64,000 bases of DNA from Lactiplantibacillus daowaiensis (GCF_005405085.1 NZ_BJDJ01000009.1:1-64000), one strand, 5' to 3'. Numbered from the stretch's first letter, positions 17,742 to 26,540 are shown. Numbers and translations: made by a program. The notes: generated from the letters alone by a model not told the origin.

Positions 17742-17785
17742 GGCCCCCTAGTTCAACAAACATGCTGAACTAGGGGGCCTATTTA
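17742..17785 (+). terminator. pepN terminator
   Basis: GGCCCCCTAGTTCA pairs perfectly with its complement across a ten-base loop, and ATTTATTT follows. Confidence 0.88.
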
Positions 17786-17887
17786 TTTGGTGGTGAAAAG
17801 TTGTCGTATGTTAGATATTAAGTGTGTCATAATGCTTGGTATTTAAAAAGTGAACCAAGTGAACACCAAACAAAATAAGATTAATAA

Positions 17888-18137
17888 TCGTAAGGCATAA
17901 CCGTAACTGTTCAAAAAGACGCTTTAATCGCGGATTTAGTTGCATTAATAATGACCACCCTTAGTGAATTTACTCAGATTATGATACAACCAAGTTATCT
18001 TTAAAATGAAAGTCGTAAGGCATAATCGTAATCGTTCAAAAAGACGCTTTAATCGTGGACTTAGTTGCATTAACAATGACCACCCTTGGTGAATTTACTC
18101 AGATTATGACACAACTAAATCATCTTTAAAATGAAAG
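17888..18137. repeat. Tandem direct repeat, two copies of 125 bases
   Basis: Copies at 17888-18012 and 18013-18137 abut exactly and differ at 11 positions, all transitions. Each copy includes TCGTAAGGCATAA at its start and TTTAAAATGAAAG at its end. Reading frames within it are short and differ mostly by non-synonymous changes, so protein coding is unlikely. The region between pepN (17721) and the DsbA-like gene (18196) holds nothing else that I can identify. Confidence 0.9.
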
Positions 18138-18195
18138 TCATTGTCGAATGAGGTCAAAATACTTAAAATGAGAAGTAAAGAAAGACGGTGAACGA

Positions 18196-18690
18196 ATGAA
18201 TTTCAATTTAGACGATCAATATACGTTAAATTTCGGTAACTCGGCTGCACCGCATGACTTAATTGCCATCTTGAATCTAGGCTGTGTTGATACGCAAGCC
18301 TGGTGGTTACCCAATGAAGCCGATCTGTTTGCGGCCATCGATAATGGACAACTAAAGGCGCACTTTAAGTTTTGGAATAAGCAAAAGTCAACATTAGTCA
18401 ACGGCAATATCGCCAATGGGTATCTCGATTATCAACATCCTGCACAGGCAATGGCATGGGCGAAACAAGTTTTCCACAATCAACAAGCCTTGCGCGACAG
18501 TACTGATGTGCCCAGCTATTTGGCCACAACGTACCCGGCAGTTAAACCATACGCCCAGGCCGATGCGGTTAAAAAGCAAATTGATGCGGAAGTGCTAGCG
18601 AACCAAATAACGAGTGTTCCGACGATTATTTTTGATGGTCACGCCGCTGATGAAGAAAATCTACAGTCAATCAAGCAATTGTTAGCCTAA
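18196..18690 (+). CDS. DsbA-like thioredoxin-fold protein without a CxxC site
   Basis: The protein has 164 residues. The C-terminal TSVPTIIFDGH segment (about 140-150) is the cis-proline strand of DsbA/FrnE-type thioredoxin folds, and the N-terminal strand ILNLGCVDTQAWW occupies the position of the usual CxxC helix. Only one cysteine (about residue 30) remains, so it cannot make an internal redox disulfide; it may act through a mixed thiol or be a non-redox relative. No signal peptide is seen, so it is cytoplasmic. The upstream region is the tandem repeat. Confidence 0.7.
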   Translation: MNFNLDDQYTLNFGNSAAPHDLIAILNLGCVDTQAWWLPNEADLFAAIDNGQLKAHFKFWNKQKSTLVNGNIANGYLDYQHPAQAMAWAKQVFHNQQALRDSTDVPSYLATTYPAVKPYAQADAVKKQIDAEVLANQITSVPTIIFDGHAADEENLQSIKQLLA

Positions 18691-18797
18691 GTCAAACCCT
18701 TGTCAGAACAGGCATGTATACCTATCAACCATAAGTTGATTGTCATTTTTTAAGAAAGTGCGTACGCTGGGGATAGTTAAACGAGGGGATGACGCAG

Positions 18798-19568
18798 ATG
18801 CGATTACAGGACTTGTTAAAACAGCAACGACTACAAAATCATTACACCCAAGCTCAACTGGCACAACGGTTATTTGTGTCCACACAAGCGGTTTCGAAAT
18901 GGGAACATGGGCAGTCGGTGCCAACGATCGATAACTTATTAGCTTTATCGGATCTATACAATTTATCGTTAGATGAGTTAGTGCAGGGGAGTCCGTTTTT
19001 CAAGAAGCCTTACGTTGTTGGTCATCGGTACCGGCGCAGTCGAGTGTTACTATTGTTGGGTGCTTGGCTGTTATTGAGCATCTTTTTAAGCGGGTTCGAT
19101 TTTAAAAACTGGTCGATCCTGACGATGATCGTCGTATTTGGCTCGGGATACTTGATACCAATTTTAACGAATGACTATTGGGTGATTGAAGCAACTCAGC
19201 TAAAATGGCGTCATTATGGGAAAGGCTTTATTTTTAAGCAGCTATTGGAGCGGCAGCCAAAGCTTGAAACGATGGCGTACACTGAAATGGCACAAGCCAC
19301 GATTTACTATCAAGTGCGGCAACGGGTGCAACCATTTGATTATGGCTCAGATGACTTTAAACTCATTATTACGGCTAAGGATGGGCGGCATTGGGCGTTA
19401 GAACTTGGGGCGCATGTCCAAGATTTCTTACCGCAGTTTGTAAACTATTTGGTCCGGCAAGGTGTCCCAGTCGCTGATGATGATGGTATCGTTGAGTTAT
19501 TATTACGCGGTGACTCACTGTATAACCACTTTAATGCGGGGAAGCGTGGTGCGACAGGGTCAAACTAA
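18798..19568 (+). CDS. XRE-family HTH regulator with membrane-anchored C-terminal part
   Basis: I choose the ATG at 18798 (MRLQDLLKQQRL), nine bases after GAGGGG; the ATG at 18789 touches that site. This gives 256 residues. An N-terminal Cro/CI HTH (about 4-60, with STQAVSKWEHGQSVP) is followed by two hydrophobic segments (about 78-100 and 105-122) and a C-terminal domain of mixed beta structure. It is probably a membrane-tethered regulator. A terminator shared with the convergent small gene follows. Confidence 0.85.
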   Translation: MRLQDLLKQQRLQNHYTQAQLAQRLFVSTQAVSKWEHGQSVPTIDNLLALSDLYNLSLDELVQGSPFFKKPYVVGHRYRRSRVLLLLGAWLLLSIFLSGFDFKNWSILTMIVVFGSGYLIPILTNDYWVIEATQLKWRHYGKGFIFKQLLERQPKLETMAYTEMAQATIYYQVRQRVQPFDYGSDDFKLIITAKDGRHWALELGAHVQDFLPQFVNYLVRQGVPVADDDGIVELLLRGDSLYNHFNAGKRGATGSN

Positions 19569-19617
19569 AAGCCATCACTGGTGCTAACTTGGTTCAAGTT
19601 GGACTAGTGATGGCTTT
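19568..19617. terminator. Bidirectional terminator
   Basis: AAAGCCATCACT pairs with AGTGATGGCTTT between two convergent genes. Confidence 0.8.
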
Positions 19618-19621
19618 GGTA

Positions 19622-19816
19622 TTAATTGGATGTATTAAGCGTGTCACGGCGCGCGTCAATCAATAGCGCTAGTTCATCTAAATCAGCGACGGTCGCAGAC
19701 TTCTTAATGAAATTTCGGGCTACTGAGCGCTTATTGAGGTACTGTTTTCGCGCCTTATTGGCATCATCCCATTTTTTATTGGCTTTGGTTCGAGCGGGCG
19801 TTAATTTTCCAGGCAT
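19622..19816 (-). CDS. Small basic hypothetical protein
   Basis: This 64-residue protein begins MPGKLTPARTKANKKWDD, with a perfect GGAGG eight bases before the ATG at 19816. It is rich in Lys/Arg in the first half and acidic-hydrophobic in the second (ATVADLDELALLIDARR), a pattern seen in small DNA-associated or phage-derived proteins. Function unknown. It shares its terminator with the convergent XRE gene. Confidence 0.7.
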   Translation of the reverse strand: MPGKLTPARTKANKKWDDANKARKQYLNKRSVARNFIKKSATVADLDELALLIDARRDTLNTSN

Positions 19817-19996
19817 ACTGGTTCCTCCAAACGATAGTTTTACTTATTTTAGTCTAACATTGGCAGTACTTAAGAATACAGTTTAGTGACAATTTTAGAT
19901 TATTGTTTGATTAGTTAGATTTTGGTGCTGAAATGGCAACTATTACACATGTAAACGTTCATTGAATTGAGGTTTAGCATCTGAAAGGAAGCCAGA

Positions 19997-20452
19997 ATGG
20001 CAACAAAATTAATCATTCTACGCGGTAATGCGGATAGTAATAAAGCGGTATTGGCACACAAGTTACAAGATAAATTAGGACCGGCTAGTATGGTTATTTC
20101 TCAAGATGTCGTGCGCCAACAAATGTTGCACGTTCATGATTACCCGGGTAATCAAGCCATCGAATTGATTAAACAACTTGCGGATTTTGGCAATCATCAA
20201 GTCGAAGTTGTGATTGTCGAAGGGTGTTTAGTGAGTCAACGGTACCGCGCAATGATCGTCACATTGATGAAACGGTTTGAACAAGCGGTTGTGTATCGAT
20301 TTGAAGACTGTTGTCAGGCGTGTGAACAGCCATCGAAACTAGCCTGGTTACCGTGGCGTCACACTACATATCCGCATGAGCAAGCCTTAGCAGATGGCTT
20401 AACATTGGATGAACAAATGAAGCGCGTTTTAACCGATTTACAACTTGCTTAG
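19997..20452 (+). CDS. P-loop kinase-like protein with degenerate Walker A
   Basis: The 151-residue protein looks like a small nucleoside/zeta-toxin type kinase in its strand order (KLIILRG..., VVIVEGCL, VVYRFEDC). The phosphate-binding loop, however, reads GNADSNKA where the family has GNSGSGKT; the Gly before Lys and the Ser/Thr after it are both replaced. ATP binding may be lost or altered. AAGGAAG precedes the ATG. It is probably a divergent or inactive relative of uridine kinase-like ATPases. Confidence 0.65.
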   Translation: MATKLIILRGNADSNKAVLAHKLQDKLGPASMVISQDVVRQQMLHVHDYPGNQAIELIKQLADFGNHQVEVVIVEGCLVSQRYRAMIVTLMKRFEQAVVYRFEDCCQACEQPSKLAWLPWRHTTYPHEQALADGLTLDEQMKRVLTDLQLA

Positions 20453-20475
20453 ATGGAACTAGCAAACTTAAGATT

Positions 20476-20503
20476 TTGCGTTAGCGTTAGTTTTTGGTAT
20501 ACT
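20476..20503 (+). promoter_or_regulatory. Promoter of the 40-residue basic peptide gene
   Basis: TTGCGT (20476-20481) and TATACT (20498-20503) are separated by 16 bases and lie just upstream of the small gene at 20550. Confidence 0.6.
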
Positions 20504-20549
20504 ACTTTTAAATCGTAATTATTACCATTTAAAAGCGAGAGGTATAATC

Positions 20550-20672
20550 ATGGAAAAACAAGATTTAGCGACCGCGCGTCGTCAATTACGCAGTCGGAAT
20601 ATTAAGTCACGTAAACGGGCCTTAAAAGTCTTACACGATGCAAGACGTCAAGCCACTAAAGCTAAAGCATAA
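20550..20672 (+). CDS. 40-residue Arg/Lys-rich small protein
   Basis: An ATG at 20550, preceded by GAGAGG, opens a 40-codon frame (MEKQDLATARRQLRSRN...) that ends in TAA at 20672. Sixteen residues are Arg or Lys and the whole is predicted helical, so it could bind RNA, DNA or the ribosome. It has its own promoter-like sequence upstream and a terminator 13 bases downstream, which makes a real small gene likely. No family recognised. Confidence 0.6.
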   Translation: MEKQDLATARRQLRSRNIKSRKRALKVLHDARRQATKAKA

Positions 20673-20684
20673 GTTACCAAATTG

Positions 20685-20725
20685 GTCACAGTAGGGATGA
20701 TATCATCGCTGCTGTGACTTTTTTT
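20685..20725 (+). terminator. Terminator of the small protein gene
   Basis: GTCACAG pairs with CTGTGAC, with an inner GATGATATCATC palindrome, and seven T follow. Confidence 0.85.
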
Positions 20726-20883
20726 GGTCAAATAGGCTTGTAAAATCTTAGTGAGTCTAGCTATAATTTAGAAGAGAAAACGCTGTTGTATCAAGGATGC
20801 AACGGGGCATTGCGGGGCCAAAAGTAGGCGGCAACGATTAATTGCGGCAAAAACGCTGGCCTGAGTCATAAAGGTGGGGTATT

Positions 20884-21456
20884 GTGAAAATTGTCATTGG
20901 GGTACAAATAAAAAAATATCGGGTTCACGCTGGTTGGTCACAACAAGAATTAGCCACGCAGTTGAATGTGACACGGCAAACGATTTCTAAGTGGGAATTG
21001 GATAAGAGTTATCCAGATTTGGAAAGCTTGGTTCGTTTGAGTGAGTTATTCGCCGTTTCAACGGATGACTTGCTTGGATTAAAGCGGACGGACGCCACGC
21101 CAGTCACAGAGAACAGACCAATTCGGTGGACCTGGTTTCATAGGGGGAGAAAATCAACGATGACTAAAAAAGTTAAATGGTATGCAGGTGGTCAAGAACG
21201 GGCCCAAGTTGCGGTTGGTTTGTTAGTTGGGTTAATTGAAAACTTGAATGCATCAAACGAACAACCACTGCGGGAATTATTGGCAAGCTACTATCAAGAA
21301 CTGGTGGATCAACGTTCTGGTTCTAATCTATATGTTTTTGACCGGATGAACTTAGGTGTTTCACGGTGTATGCAAAAAAATGGCATCGTGCTAAGTGCGG
21401 ATAATCGGCAACGTATGAATGATCTGTTAGCGTTAAATTATATCCATTATAGCTAA
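20884..21456 (+). CDS. XRE HTH regulator fused to a bacteriocin-immunity-like domain
   Basis: The protein has 190 residues from a GTG start with AGGTGGGG upstream. Residues 7-62 form a Cro/CI helix-turn-helix (LNVTRQTISKWELDKSYPDL). After a basic linker, residues about 95-190 are helical and resemble enterocin A-type immunity proteins in plan (LRELLASYYQELVDQ then FDRMNLGVSRCMQKNGIVLS). Fusions of this kind occur in the L. plantarum group. The immunity similarity is pattern recall and was not aligned. It is monocistronic. Confidence 0.7.
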   Translation: MKIVIGVQIKKYRVHAGWSQQELATQLNVTRQTISKWELDKSYPDLESLVRLSELFAVSTDDLLGLKRTDATPVTENRPIRWTWFHRGRKSTMTKKVKWYAGGQERAQVAVGLLVGLIENLNASNEQPLRELLASYYQELVDQRSGSNLYVFDRMNLGVSRCMQKNGIVLSADNRQRMNDLLALNYIHYS

Positions 21457-21470
21457 TGATTTGGATGCAA

Positions 21471-21513
21471 AAAGGTAGCGACAACGCGTTTTGACGTTGT
21501 CGCTACCTTTTTT
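21471..21513. terminator. Bidirectional terminator
   Basis: AAAGGTAGCGACAACG pairs with CGTTGTCGCTACCTTT between the XRE gene and convergent asnA. Confidence 0.88.
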
Positions 21514-21536
21514 AATGTCAGTTTAGTTGTGACGCA

Positions 21537-22544
21537 TTAAAGTAAATGAATACCAGCGGCTTCACATTTTTTAACCATTTCATCTGGCCAGAGTGCCGTT
21601 TGGACTTCACCGACGTGGGCTTTGCCAAGTAGCAACATGCATAAGCGTGATTGACCGATCCCACCACCAATGGTGAATGGCACGTCTTCGTTTAAGACCA
21701 TTTGATGATAAGGTAAGTCTAAACGATCTTCGGCGTCAGCGAGTTTCAGCTGTTTCTTCATTGATTCAGCATCGACCCGAATCCCCATGCTAGAGATTTC
21801 AATGGCTTGGTCTAAAGGTTCATACCAGAACATGATATCACCGTTTAAGTCCCAGTCATCGTAGTCAGGGGCGCGGCCATCATGCCGTTTGCCACTGAGT
21901 AATTGACCACCAATCTTCATGATGAAGACACAACCAAGTTCTTTTGTAATCGCGTTTTCGCGTTCGCGTGGGGTCATGTCAGGATACTTGTCTTCTAATT
22001 CTTGTGTTGTGATGAAGTGAATTTCATCTGGTAAGTGGTGTACCGCTTGTGGGAACTTGTACCAAACTTCGTGTTCCATATGCTTGATCACTTTAAAGAT
22101 TTGACGAACAGTCTTTTGAAGATAGTCAATGGTCCGATCTTCTCTAGCAATGACTTTTTCCCAATCCCATTGATCAACGTAAGCTGAATGGTAGTTGTCT
22201 AAGTCTTCGTCTTTACGAATGGCGTTCATGTTTGTATATAACCCTTCATGCATGCCAAAGCCGTAACGCTTCAATGCGACCCGTTTCCACTTTGCAAGTG
22301 AGTGAACGATTTCGATGGTCTCGTCACCCATGTCTTGCATGGTGAAGGAAACGGGCTTTTCAACGCCGTTCAAGTTATCGTTCAAGCCAGTTTTCTTTTC
22401 GACAAACATTGGGGCGGAGATCCGTGATAAGTTTAATTGCTTACCGAATTCTTCTTGGAACGTTTCGCGAATATAACGAATCGCGGTTTGGGTTTCACGA
22501 ACAGACAATTTTGGATCGTATGATTCTGGAATAATTAAATGCAT
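21537..22544 (-). CDS. asnA: Aspartate-ammonia ligase (asparagine synthetase A)
   Basis: The ATG at 22544 ([13 protein letters not shown]) with AAAGGAGC upstream gives 335 residues, the usual AsnA length; the longer frame runs back into the T-box leader. AsnA is a class II aaRS-like enzyme that makes asparagine from aspartate, ammonia and ATP. Typical blocks are [37 protein letters not shown] and the C-terminal [16 protein letters not shown]-box leader upstream senses uncharged tRNA, presumably tRNA-Asn. Confidence 0.97.
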   Translation of the reverse strand: MHLIIPESYDPKLSVRETQTAIRYIRETFQEEFGKQLNLSRISAPMFVEKKTGLNDNLNGVEKPVSFTMQDMGDETIEIVHSLAKWKRVALKRYGFGMHEGLYTNMNAIRKDEDLDNYHSAYVDQWDWEKVIAREDRTIDYLQKTVRQIFKVIKHMEHEVWYKFPQAVHHLPDEIHFITTQELEDKYPDMTPRERENAITKELGCVFIMKIGGQLLSGKRHDGRAPDYDDWDLNGDIMFWYEPLDQAIEISSMGIRVDAESMKKQLKLADAEDRLDLPYHQMVLNEDVPFTIGGGIGQSRLCMLLLGKAHVGEVQTALWPDEMVKKCEAAGIHLL

Positions 22545-22574
22545 ATCAACAAGCTCCTTTGGTTTTAAAAACCG

Positions 22575-22862
22575 GATGAAAAAAAGCCTTCCATCCCTTG
22601 AAATATCAAGGGACGAAAGGCTTTTTTCGCGGTACCACCCAAGTTGTTTATCTAAAATAAACCAGCTTTTATAGAGTACAAACATACTCCACCGATGATA
22701 ACGTACCGGCAAACGACTAATCCTACTCTCAGTAAAGATTTCAGTTAGCAACTAAGAAAGTGTTTTTCGGCTCAAGCAAGGTCTGGTCGGGTTTCCACTA
22801 TGTCCCGATTCACTGGCAGGTTGGTTGAACGTACTCCTCTTTCCTCCGTTTTTTATCTTGTG
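22575..22862 (-). promoter_or_regulatory. T-box riboswitch leader of asnA
   Basis: On the minus strand the conserved T-box sequence TGGGTGGTACCGCG (22627-22640) is followed by a terminator in which AAGCCTTTCGTCCCTTGA pairs with the complementary arm before a T run (about 22580-22625). The preceding 200 bases hold the multi-stem part, including an AGTA loop near 22830. An AAC triplet in the GAAAAACACT stretch is a possible asparagine specifier, but I did not fold the stem to prove it. Confidence 0.93.
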
Positions 22863-22868
22863 ACATTT

Positions 22869-22896
22869 ATATTAGCACGATTTTTCAAAATGTAAA
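22869..22896 (-). promoter_or_regulatory. asnA promoter
   Basis: On the minus strand TTTACA (22891-22896) and TAATAT (22869-22874) are separated by 16 bases just upstream of the T-box leader. Confidence 0.7.
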
Positions 22897-22941
22897 CCAT
22901 AAAATTAAAATTTTCATAGTCAACGATGAAAAAAGTTCTAA

Positions 22942-24348
22942 TTAATCATTCAAGTTATAGCGTAGTTTCATGTGTTCGGAGCCCATAATGACCATATCGC
23001 CCAATAATTTCGTTTGACGAGTCATCGATTCGTCAGCCAATTTTTGATTAGCGGCTTCAAGATAAGCAGTCACATCACTTTGGCCATTTAAGTTAGCATC
23101 GGTGTCGTTTTGAATCTGATGATAAGCACCCATGGCTTCAAGTTCAAAACTGTTGCGCATATCGACGTATAAGTCGTAATCGGTATCACCCAAGAGGGCC
23201 GTCGTGCAACTTAACCAATACATATTGTTTAAGTCAAAGGTGCCGTTAGCGTCTTTATAGCTAGCAGGGGTGTCATTGACATTAGCGTAGAATGGCACGA
23301 CCGTGTTAAAGGTATTGGCACCAAAGGCTAACCAGTGAATCCCGGCGATTTCAGCAGGGACGTTGTTACGGATTTGTAAAATGTTCACGTCGTGGTTCCG
23401 GTTGATCCCGATTGGCCGGAATAAGGTTTTATCAGCTTCAGAGCCGTTACCGTAAACATCATATTTCGTGTTTTCGAAGTGTGAACTCAAAACGAACTTA
23501 ACATCTTCGATGGAAATCTTGCGATTAGCATGGCAGATGAATGGCAAGTCTTGTGCCATTGGGTCTTGTTCAACTTCTGGCGTGAAGTACTTTTGGCCAA
23601 ACCAAGCCCGGGGATTGTTATAAACGGTGTCCTTGATTGAAGCACTCCCAAAGATATGGCGTAAGTTGTAATGGTCAAAGTCAGGATTCAAGTGATATTG
23701 TTCGATTAAGTCTTTTAAGTCGTCAGAGCACAAGGTGTCTTCAGCGTCAAAGTCGAAGTCATCAATATTCATCCGGTTAGGTGCGACCACGTAGGCATCG
23801 TCTGGAATCCGCTTAGCAGCCCAGTGATGACCACCGATGGTTTCTAGCCACCAGATTTCGTTGTTATCTGAAAAGGCGATTCCGTTTGGTTCGTAGGTCC
23901 CGTATTCTTTTAACAACTGACCTAACCGTAAAACGCCATCTTTGGCGCTATGAATGTAAGGCAAGACTAAGGTGACTAAATCTTCTTCACCAATCCCACC
24001 AGCAACTAATGGGTCCATGCCAAGGACACGGGAGTTGGTCGTGATCGTTTCAGTCGCTGACATCGCGATATTTTCGCTGTTGATCCCAGCAGCTGGCCAA
24101 GTTCCATTCGTTAAAATTGAGTTTGGAATTGACGTATAACGTAACGGGTTATCTGGTAATTCCACCTTAACTTTACTAATAACGGATTGATAGTGCTTGG
24201 GTTGGTCTTCGGGATTAACGACAACTAACCGTTCAGGGTCAAGAGCTTCATGCCCATCGTCATTTCGTGAAATAATTGTTGAGCCATCAATTGAGGCTTT
24301 TTTACCCACTAAAATCGTGGTACATGAGCCTTTAATACGCTTTTCCAT
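22942..24348 (-). CDS. C69-family dipeptidase (PepD type)
   Basis: I choose the ATG at 24348 (MEKRIKGSC), because AAAGGAG lies 11 bases upstream and the GTG at 24360 touches that site; this gives 468 residues. Cys9 in [18 protein letters not shown] is the N-terminal nucleophile that is exposed after processing. RNDDGH and [15 protein letters not shown] are further C69 features. These Ntn hydrolases cleave a broad range of dipeptides in lactobacilli. The gene stands alone. Confidence 0.93.
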   Translation of the reverse strand: MEKRIKGSCTTILVGKKASIDGSTIISRNDDGHEALDPERLVVVNPEDQPKHYQSVISKVKVELPDNPLRYTSIPNSILTNGTWPAAGINSENIAMSATETITTNSRVLGMDPLVAGGIGEEDLVTLVLPYIHSAKDGVLRLGQLLKEYGTYEPNGIAFSDNNEIWWLETIGGHHWAAKRIPDDAYVVAPNRMNIDDFDFDAEDTLCSDDLKDLIEQYHLNPDFDHYNLRHIFGSASIKDTVYNNPRAWFGQKYFTPEVEQDPMAQDLPFICHANRKISIEDVKFVLSSHFENTKYDVYGNGSEADKTLFRPIGINRNHDVNILQIRNNVPAEIAGIHWLAFGANTFNTVVPFYANVNDTPASYKDANGTFDLNNMYWLSCTTALLGDTDYDLYVDMRNSFELEAMGAYHQIQNDTDANLNGQSDVTAYLEAANQKLADESMTRQTKLLGDMVIMGSEHMKLRYNLND

Positions 24349-24515
24349 GCTATAAAACACTCCTTTTTAGTTATTATGACTATTATACGCTTTCTAATAT
24401 AGCGTTGATACCAATCGACCGGGAATTTTACGGGTCGTGATGGTTAGCCATAAGCGTGTCTTTAATGGTGTTCAGCTCGCTGAATTAAGGCGGATATAGG
24501 TGTTAATCGCTAGTA

Positions 24516-24995
24516 TCAGTTGCCGAGTTCCTCACGAGTGGCCCCATGTTTAAGTAACTGATCATATTCGACGTAAGTTGCTGGATCGACTTGTACCGTG
24601 TCAGGTTTTAAGTGGATCTTTTCAGTGCCAGCCGCGGCGGCCGTTTTGTAGTACCACTTTTTAAAACGTAAATAATCGAGCGAACTTTGAAGCTTTTGAA
24701 TCTCAGTTTCGAGGACTTTTTCATGTTGATTAAGAAAGTCATACCGGTCTTGAAGCGAGTCATCACCATCCATCCGCCATGAAACAAAGTAAGCGATATC
24801 TTTGATGGGAACGCCCGCGCGCTTTAAATCTAGAATCATTTGCATGAGTTGCATATTATCTTCAGTGAACTGACGGCGCCCACCACTATCACGTTTGACG
24901 AATGGTAAGAGACCCGCGCGGTCGTAGTAGCGAATGGCTTCAACGGTGAGTCCTAATTTGTCGGCCACTTGGCCAATTGTATAAGTGTGCATCAT
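24516..24995 (-). CDS. MerR-family transcriptional regulator
   Basis: The ATG at 24995 follows GGAGG by seven bases, giving 159 residues. The winged HTH occupies residues 4-70 (YTIGQVADKLGLTVEAIRYY), followed by a coiled-coil dimerisation helix (about 80-118). It resembles MerR regulators that respond to aldehydes or stress in lactobacilli. No partner gene is adjacent in the same direction, so the target is unknown. Confidence 0.9.
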   Translation of the reverse strand: MMHTYTIGQVADKLGLTVEAIRYYDRAGLLPFVKRDSGGRRQFTEDNMQLMQMILDLKRAGVPIKDIAYFVSWRMDGDDSLQDRYDFLNQHEKVLETEIQKLQSSLDYLRFKKWYYKTAAAAGTEKIHLKPDTVQVDPATYVEYDQLLKHGATREELGN

Positions 24996-25108
24996 TAATC
25001 CCTCCATGGCAGTTTAGTTGTATTCTGCGATTAATGAGGTTAAATGGCAAACTTTTGACCAGCTATTAAGTTGTGGTGACTGTTTTATTTTTTAATATCA
25101 GCTTTTAA

Positions 25109-25372
25109 TTAACTAGCTAATTCATGGGTGTCGGTCCGAATCATATACTTTGTAATGACGAATTGATGCCGTTGATTATAGTGACCGTACAAAGCCAATG
25201 GTAAGTCGGGTTTTAATTGATAGAACAACGTCAACGCATGTTGTACGACAATGCAATTGATGGGCTTGGCAGCTGGTGTTAATGGTTTAACGCGAATATA
25301 TAACATAAACGGATCGTATTTTAAAATTTTACTTTGATTATCAAATTTAACGGTCAATGCTTCGTTAGTCAT
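25109..25372 (-). CDS. Small hypothetical protein
   Basis: The ATG at 25372 (MTNEALTVKFDN) with GAGGTGATC upstream gives 87 residues. The protein is mostly beta strands with a KPINCIVVQHALTLFYQL helix in the middle. It has no signal peptide. Function unknown. Confidence 0.65.
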   Translation of the reverse strand: MTNEALTVKFDNQSKILKYDPFMLYIRVKPLTPAAKPINCIVVQHALTLFYQLKPDLPLALYGHYNQRHQFVITKYMIRTDTHELAS

Positions 25373-25541
25373 GTCGATCACCTCAGTTTTATTATACGAA
25401 CAAACGTTCGACTTGACCAGCAAAAGTTACTTTTTACTAAAAGTCTGGTCAATCCATTCAAATTTAAGAATAAAAGCTATAAATTTTGGAAAGATGTTGG
25501 TATGATAAAAACATGAACAGCATTTGAGAGGGGACCTGACC

Positions 25542-25754
25542 ATGCAACGTGGACGCCGAGCAACGTATGAAGAACGATTGGAAATTGTCGATTATACGCT
25601 AGCACACGCCAATAATTATCAAGAAGCGGCGGACAAATTTAACGTGTCCTACCCACAAGTGTATACGTGGGTACGTAAGTTCCGTCAAAACGGGGCCGCG
25701 GGCTTAGTTGACCATCGTGGTCGGCCTAAGCAAGCTCCGAAACCAGCAAATTAA
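25542..25754 (+). CDS. Stand-alone transposase-like helix-turn-helix protein
   Basis: The ATG at 25542 follows GAGGGGACC, giving 70 residues. It is a complete IS3/IS150-type N-terminal HTH (YEERLEIVDYTLAHANNYQE, then SYPQVYTWVRKF) ending in RGRPKQAPKPAN. No catalytic DDE part follows; a terminator begins nine bases after the stop. It is either the remnant of an insertion sequence or a domesticated small DNA-binding protein; its own ribosome site and terminator favour the latter. Confidence 0.75.
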   Translation: MQRGRRATYEERLEIVDYTLAHANNYQEAADKFNVSYPQVYTWVRKFRQNGAAGLVDHRGRPKQAPKPAN

Positions 25755-25762
25755 TGGCACAC

Positions 25763-25803
25763 AAAAAAGTCACCCGAGAAGATTTTCTCAGGTGGCTTTT
25801 TTA
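25763..25803. terminator. Bidirectional terminator
   Basis: AAGTCACCCGAGAA pairs with TTCTCAGGTGGCTT (one mismatch), flanked by A and T runs, between convergent genes. Confidence 0.82.
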
Positions 25804-26445
25804 GTCGAGTAAGCTGTAAGTCGCGGTAAATTCGGTTAATACCGTTTGCTTGAAATCATGGATACTCGTCGTGTCTAACTGTGGTAGTTGTTCAGGCACG
25901 ATTAACGCCTGCCATTGTAATTGTAAGGTGGCTGATAAGTAAGCTTCAGCTTGCGTCAATGGCAAGGTATGTTGTTGTACTTGGGTCAACACGGCTTTAA
26001 TTAAGGCATCGGCTTGAAATAACATATAGTCCGGTGTTAGGTTGGCCGTTAAGATACCGTCTGCTTGGCCTTGTGCCAGATAAGTGATCAACGCGTTAAA
26101 GTAAGCTTGGTTGGCTTGGGTCAATTGTCGCGCTAAAGTTGGGTAGGCATGGGTTAATTCCGTCATAAATGTTGGTGTCGTTGAACCCATTAACAAAAGG
26201 GCGTCTAGCCAAGTGGGGAGAAATTCTGTCGCCGTAAATGTCGTTGGCACCGGACGTTTGGTAACAAATTGTAAATGCCGGGCAACGACAGCTTGGACTA
26301 AATCATCTTTATTTTTAAAGTACAAATACAACGTTGCCCGACTAACGTTGACGGCTTGGGCTAATTTACTCATTGATAACGTTTGAAATCCCTTGATTAA
26401 AATGACGTGATTTAAGTTAATCACGAGTTCACGTTTATCGATCAT
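25801..26445 (-). CDS. TetR-family transcriptional regulator
   Basis: The ATG at 26445 lies eight bases after GAGG; a GTG at 26454 overlaps that site. This gives 214 residues. The HTH (about 20-45) reads SMSKLAQAVNVSRATLYLYFKNK. The ligand-binding C-terminal part is helical. It is divergent from the reductase gene at 26541 and probably represses it; a 7-bp inverted repeat lies between them. Confidence 0.9.
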   Translation of the reverse strand: MIDKRELVINLNHVILIKGFQTLSMSKLAQAVNVSRATLYLYFKNKDDLVQAVVARHLQFVTKRPVPTTFTATEFLPTWLDALLLMGSTTPTFMTELTHAYPTLARQLTQANQAYFNALITYLAQGQADGILTANLTPDYMLFQADALIKAVLTQVQQHTLPLTQAEAYLSATLQLQWQALIVPEQLPQLDTTSIHDFKQTVLTEFTATYSLLD

Positions 26446-26487
26446 TTCACTCACCTCGTAAAATTAGTATACAATAATTTTACATTT

Positions 26488-26514
26488 TAGACAATATGAT
26501 GTATTATTTGTCTA
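26488..26514. promoter_or_regulatory. Candidate TetR operator
   Basis: TAGACAA and TTGTCTA form a perfect inverted repeat spaced by 13 bases, in the intergenic region between the divergent tetR-like and reductase genes. Confidence 0.55.
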
Positions 26515-26540
26515 TTCTAAAAATAAACGAGGTTATGAAG

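Noticed and set aside
17888-18137. CRISPR or coding interpretation of the tandem repeat
   Set aside because: Only two long copies abut without spacers, and the open frames show mostly non-synonymous differences.
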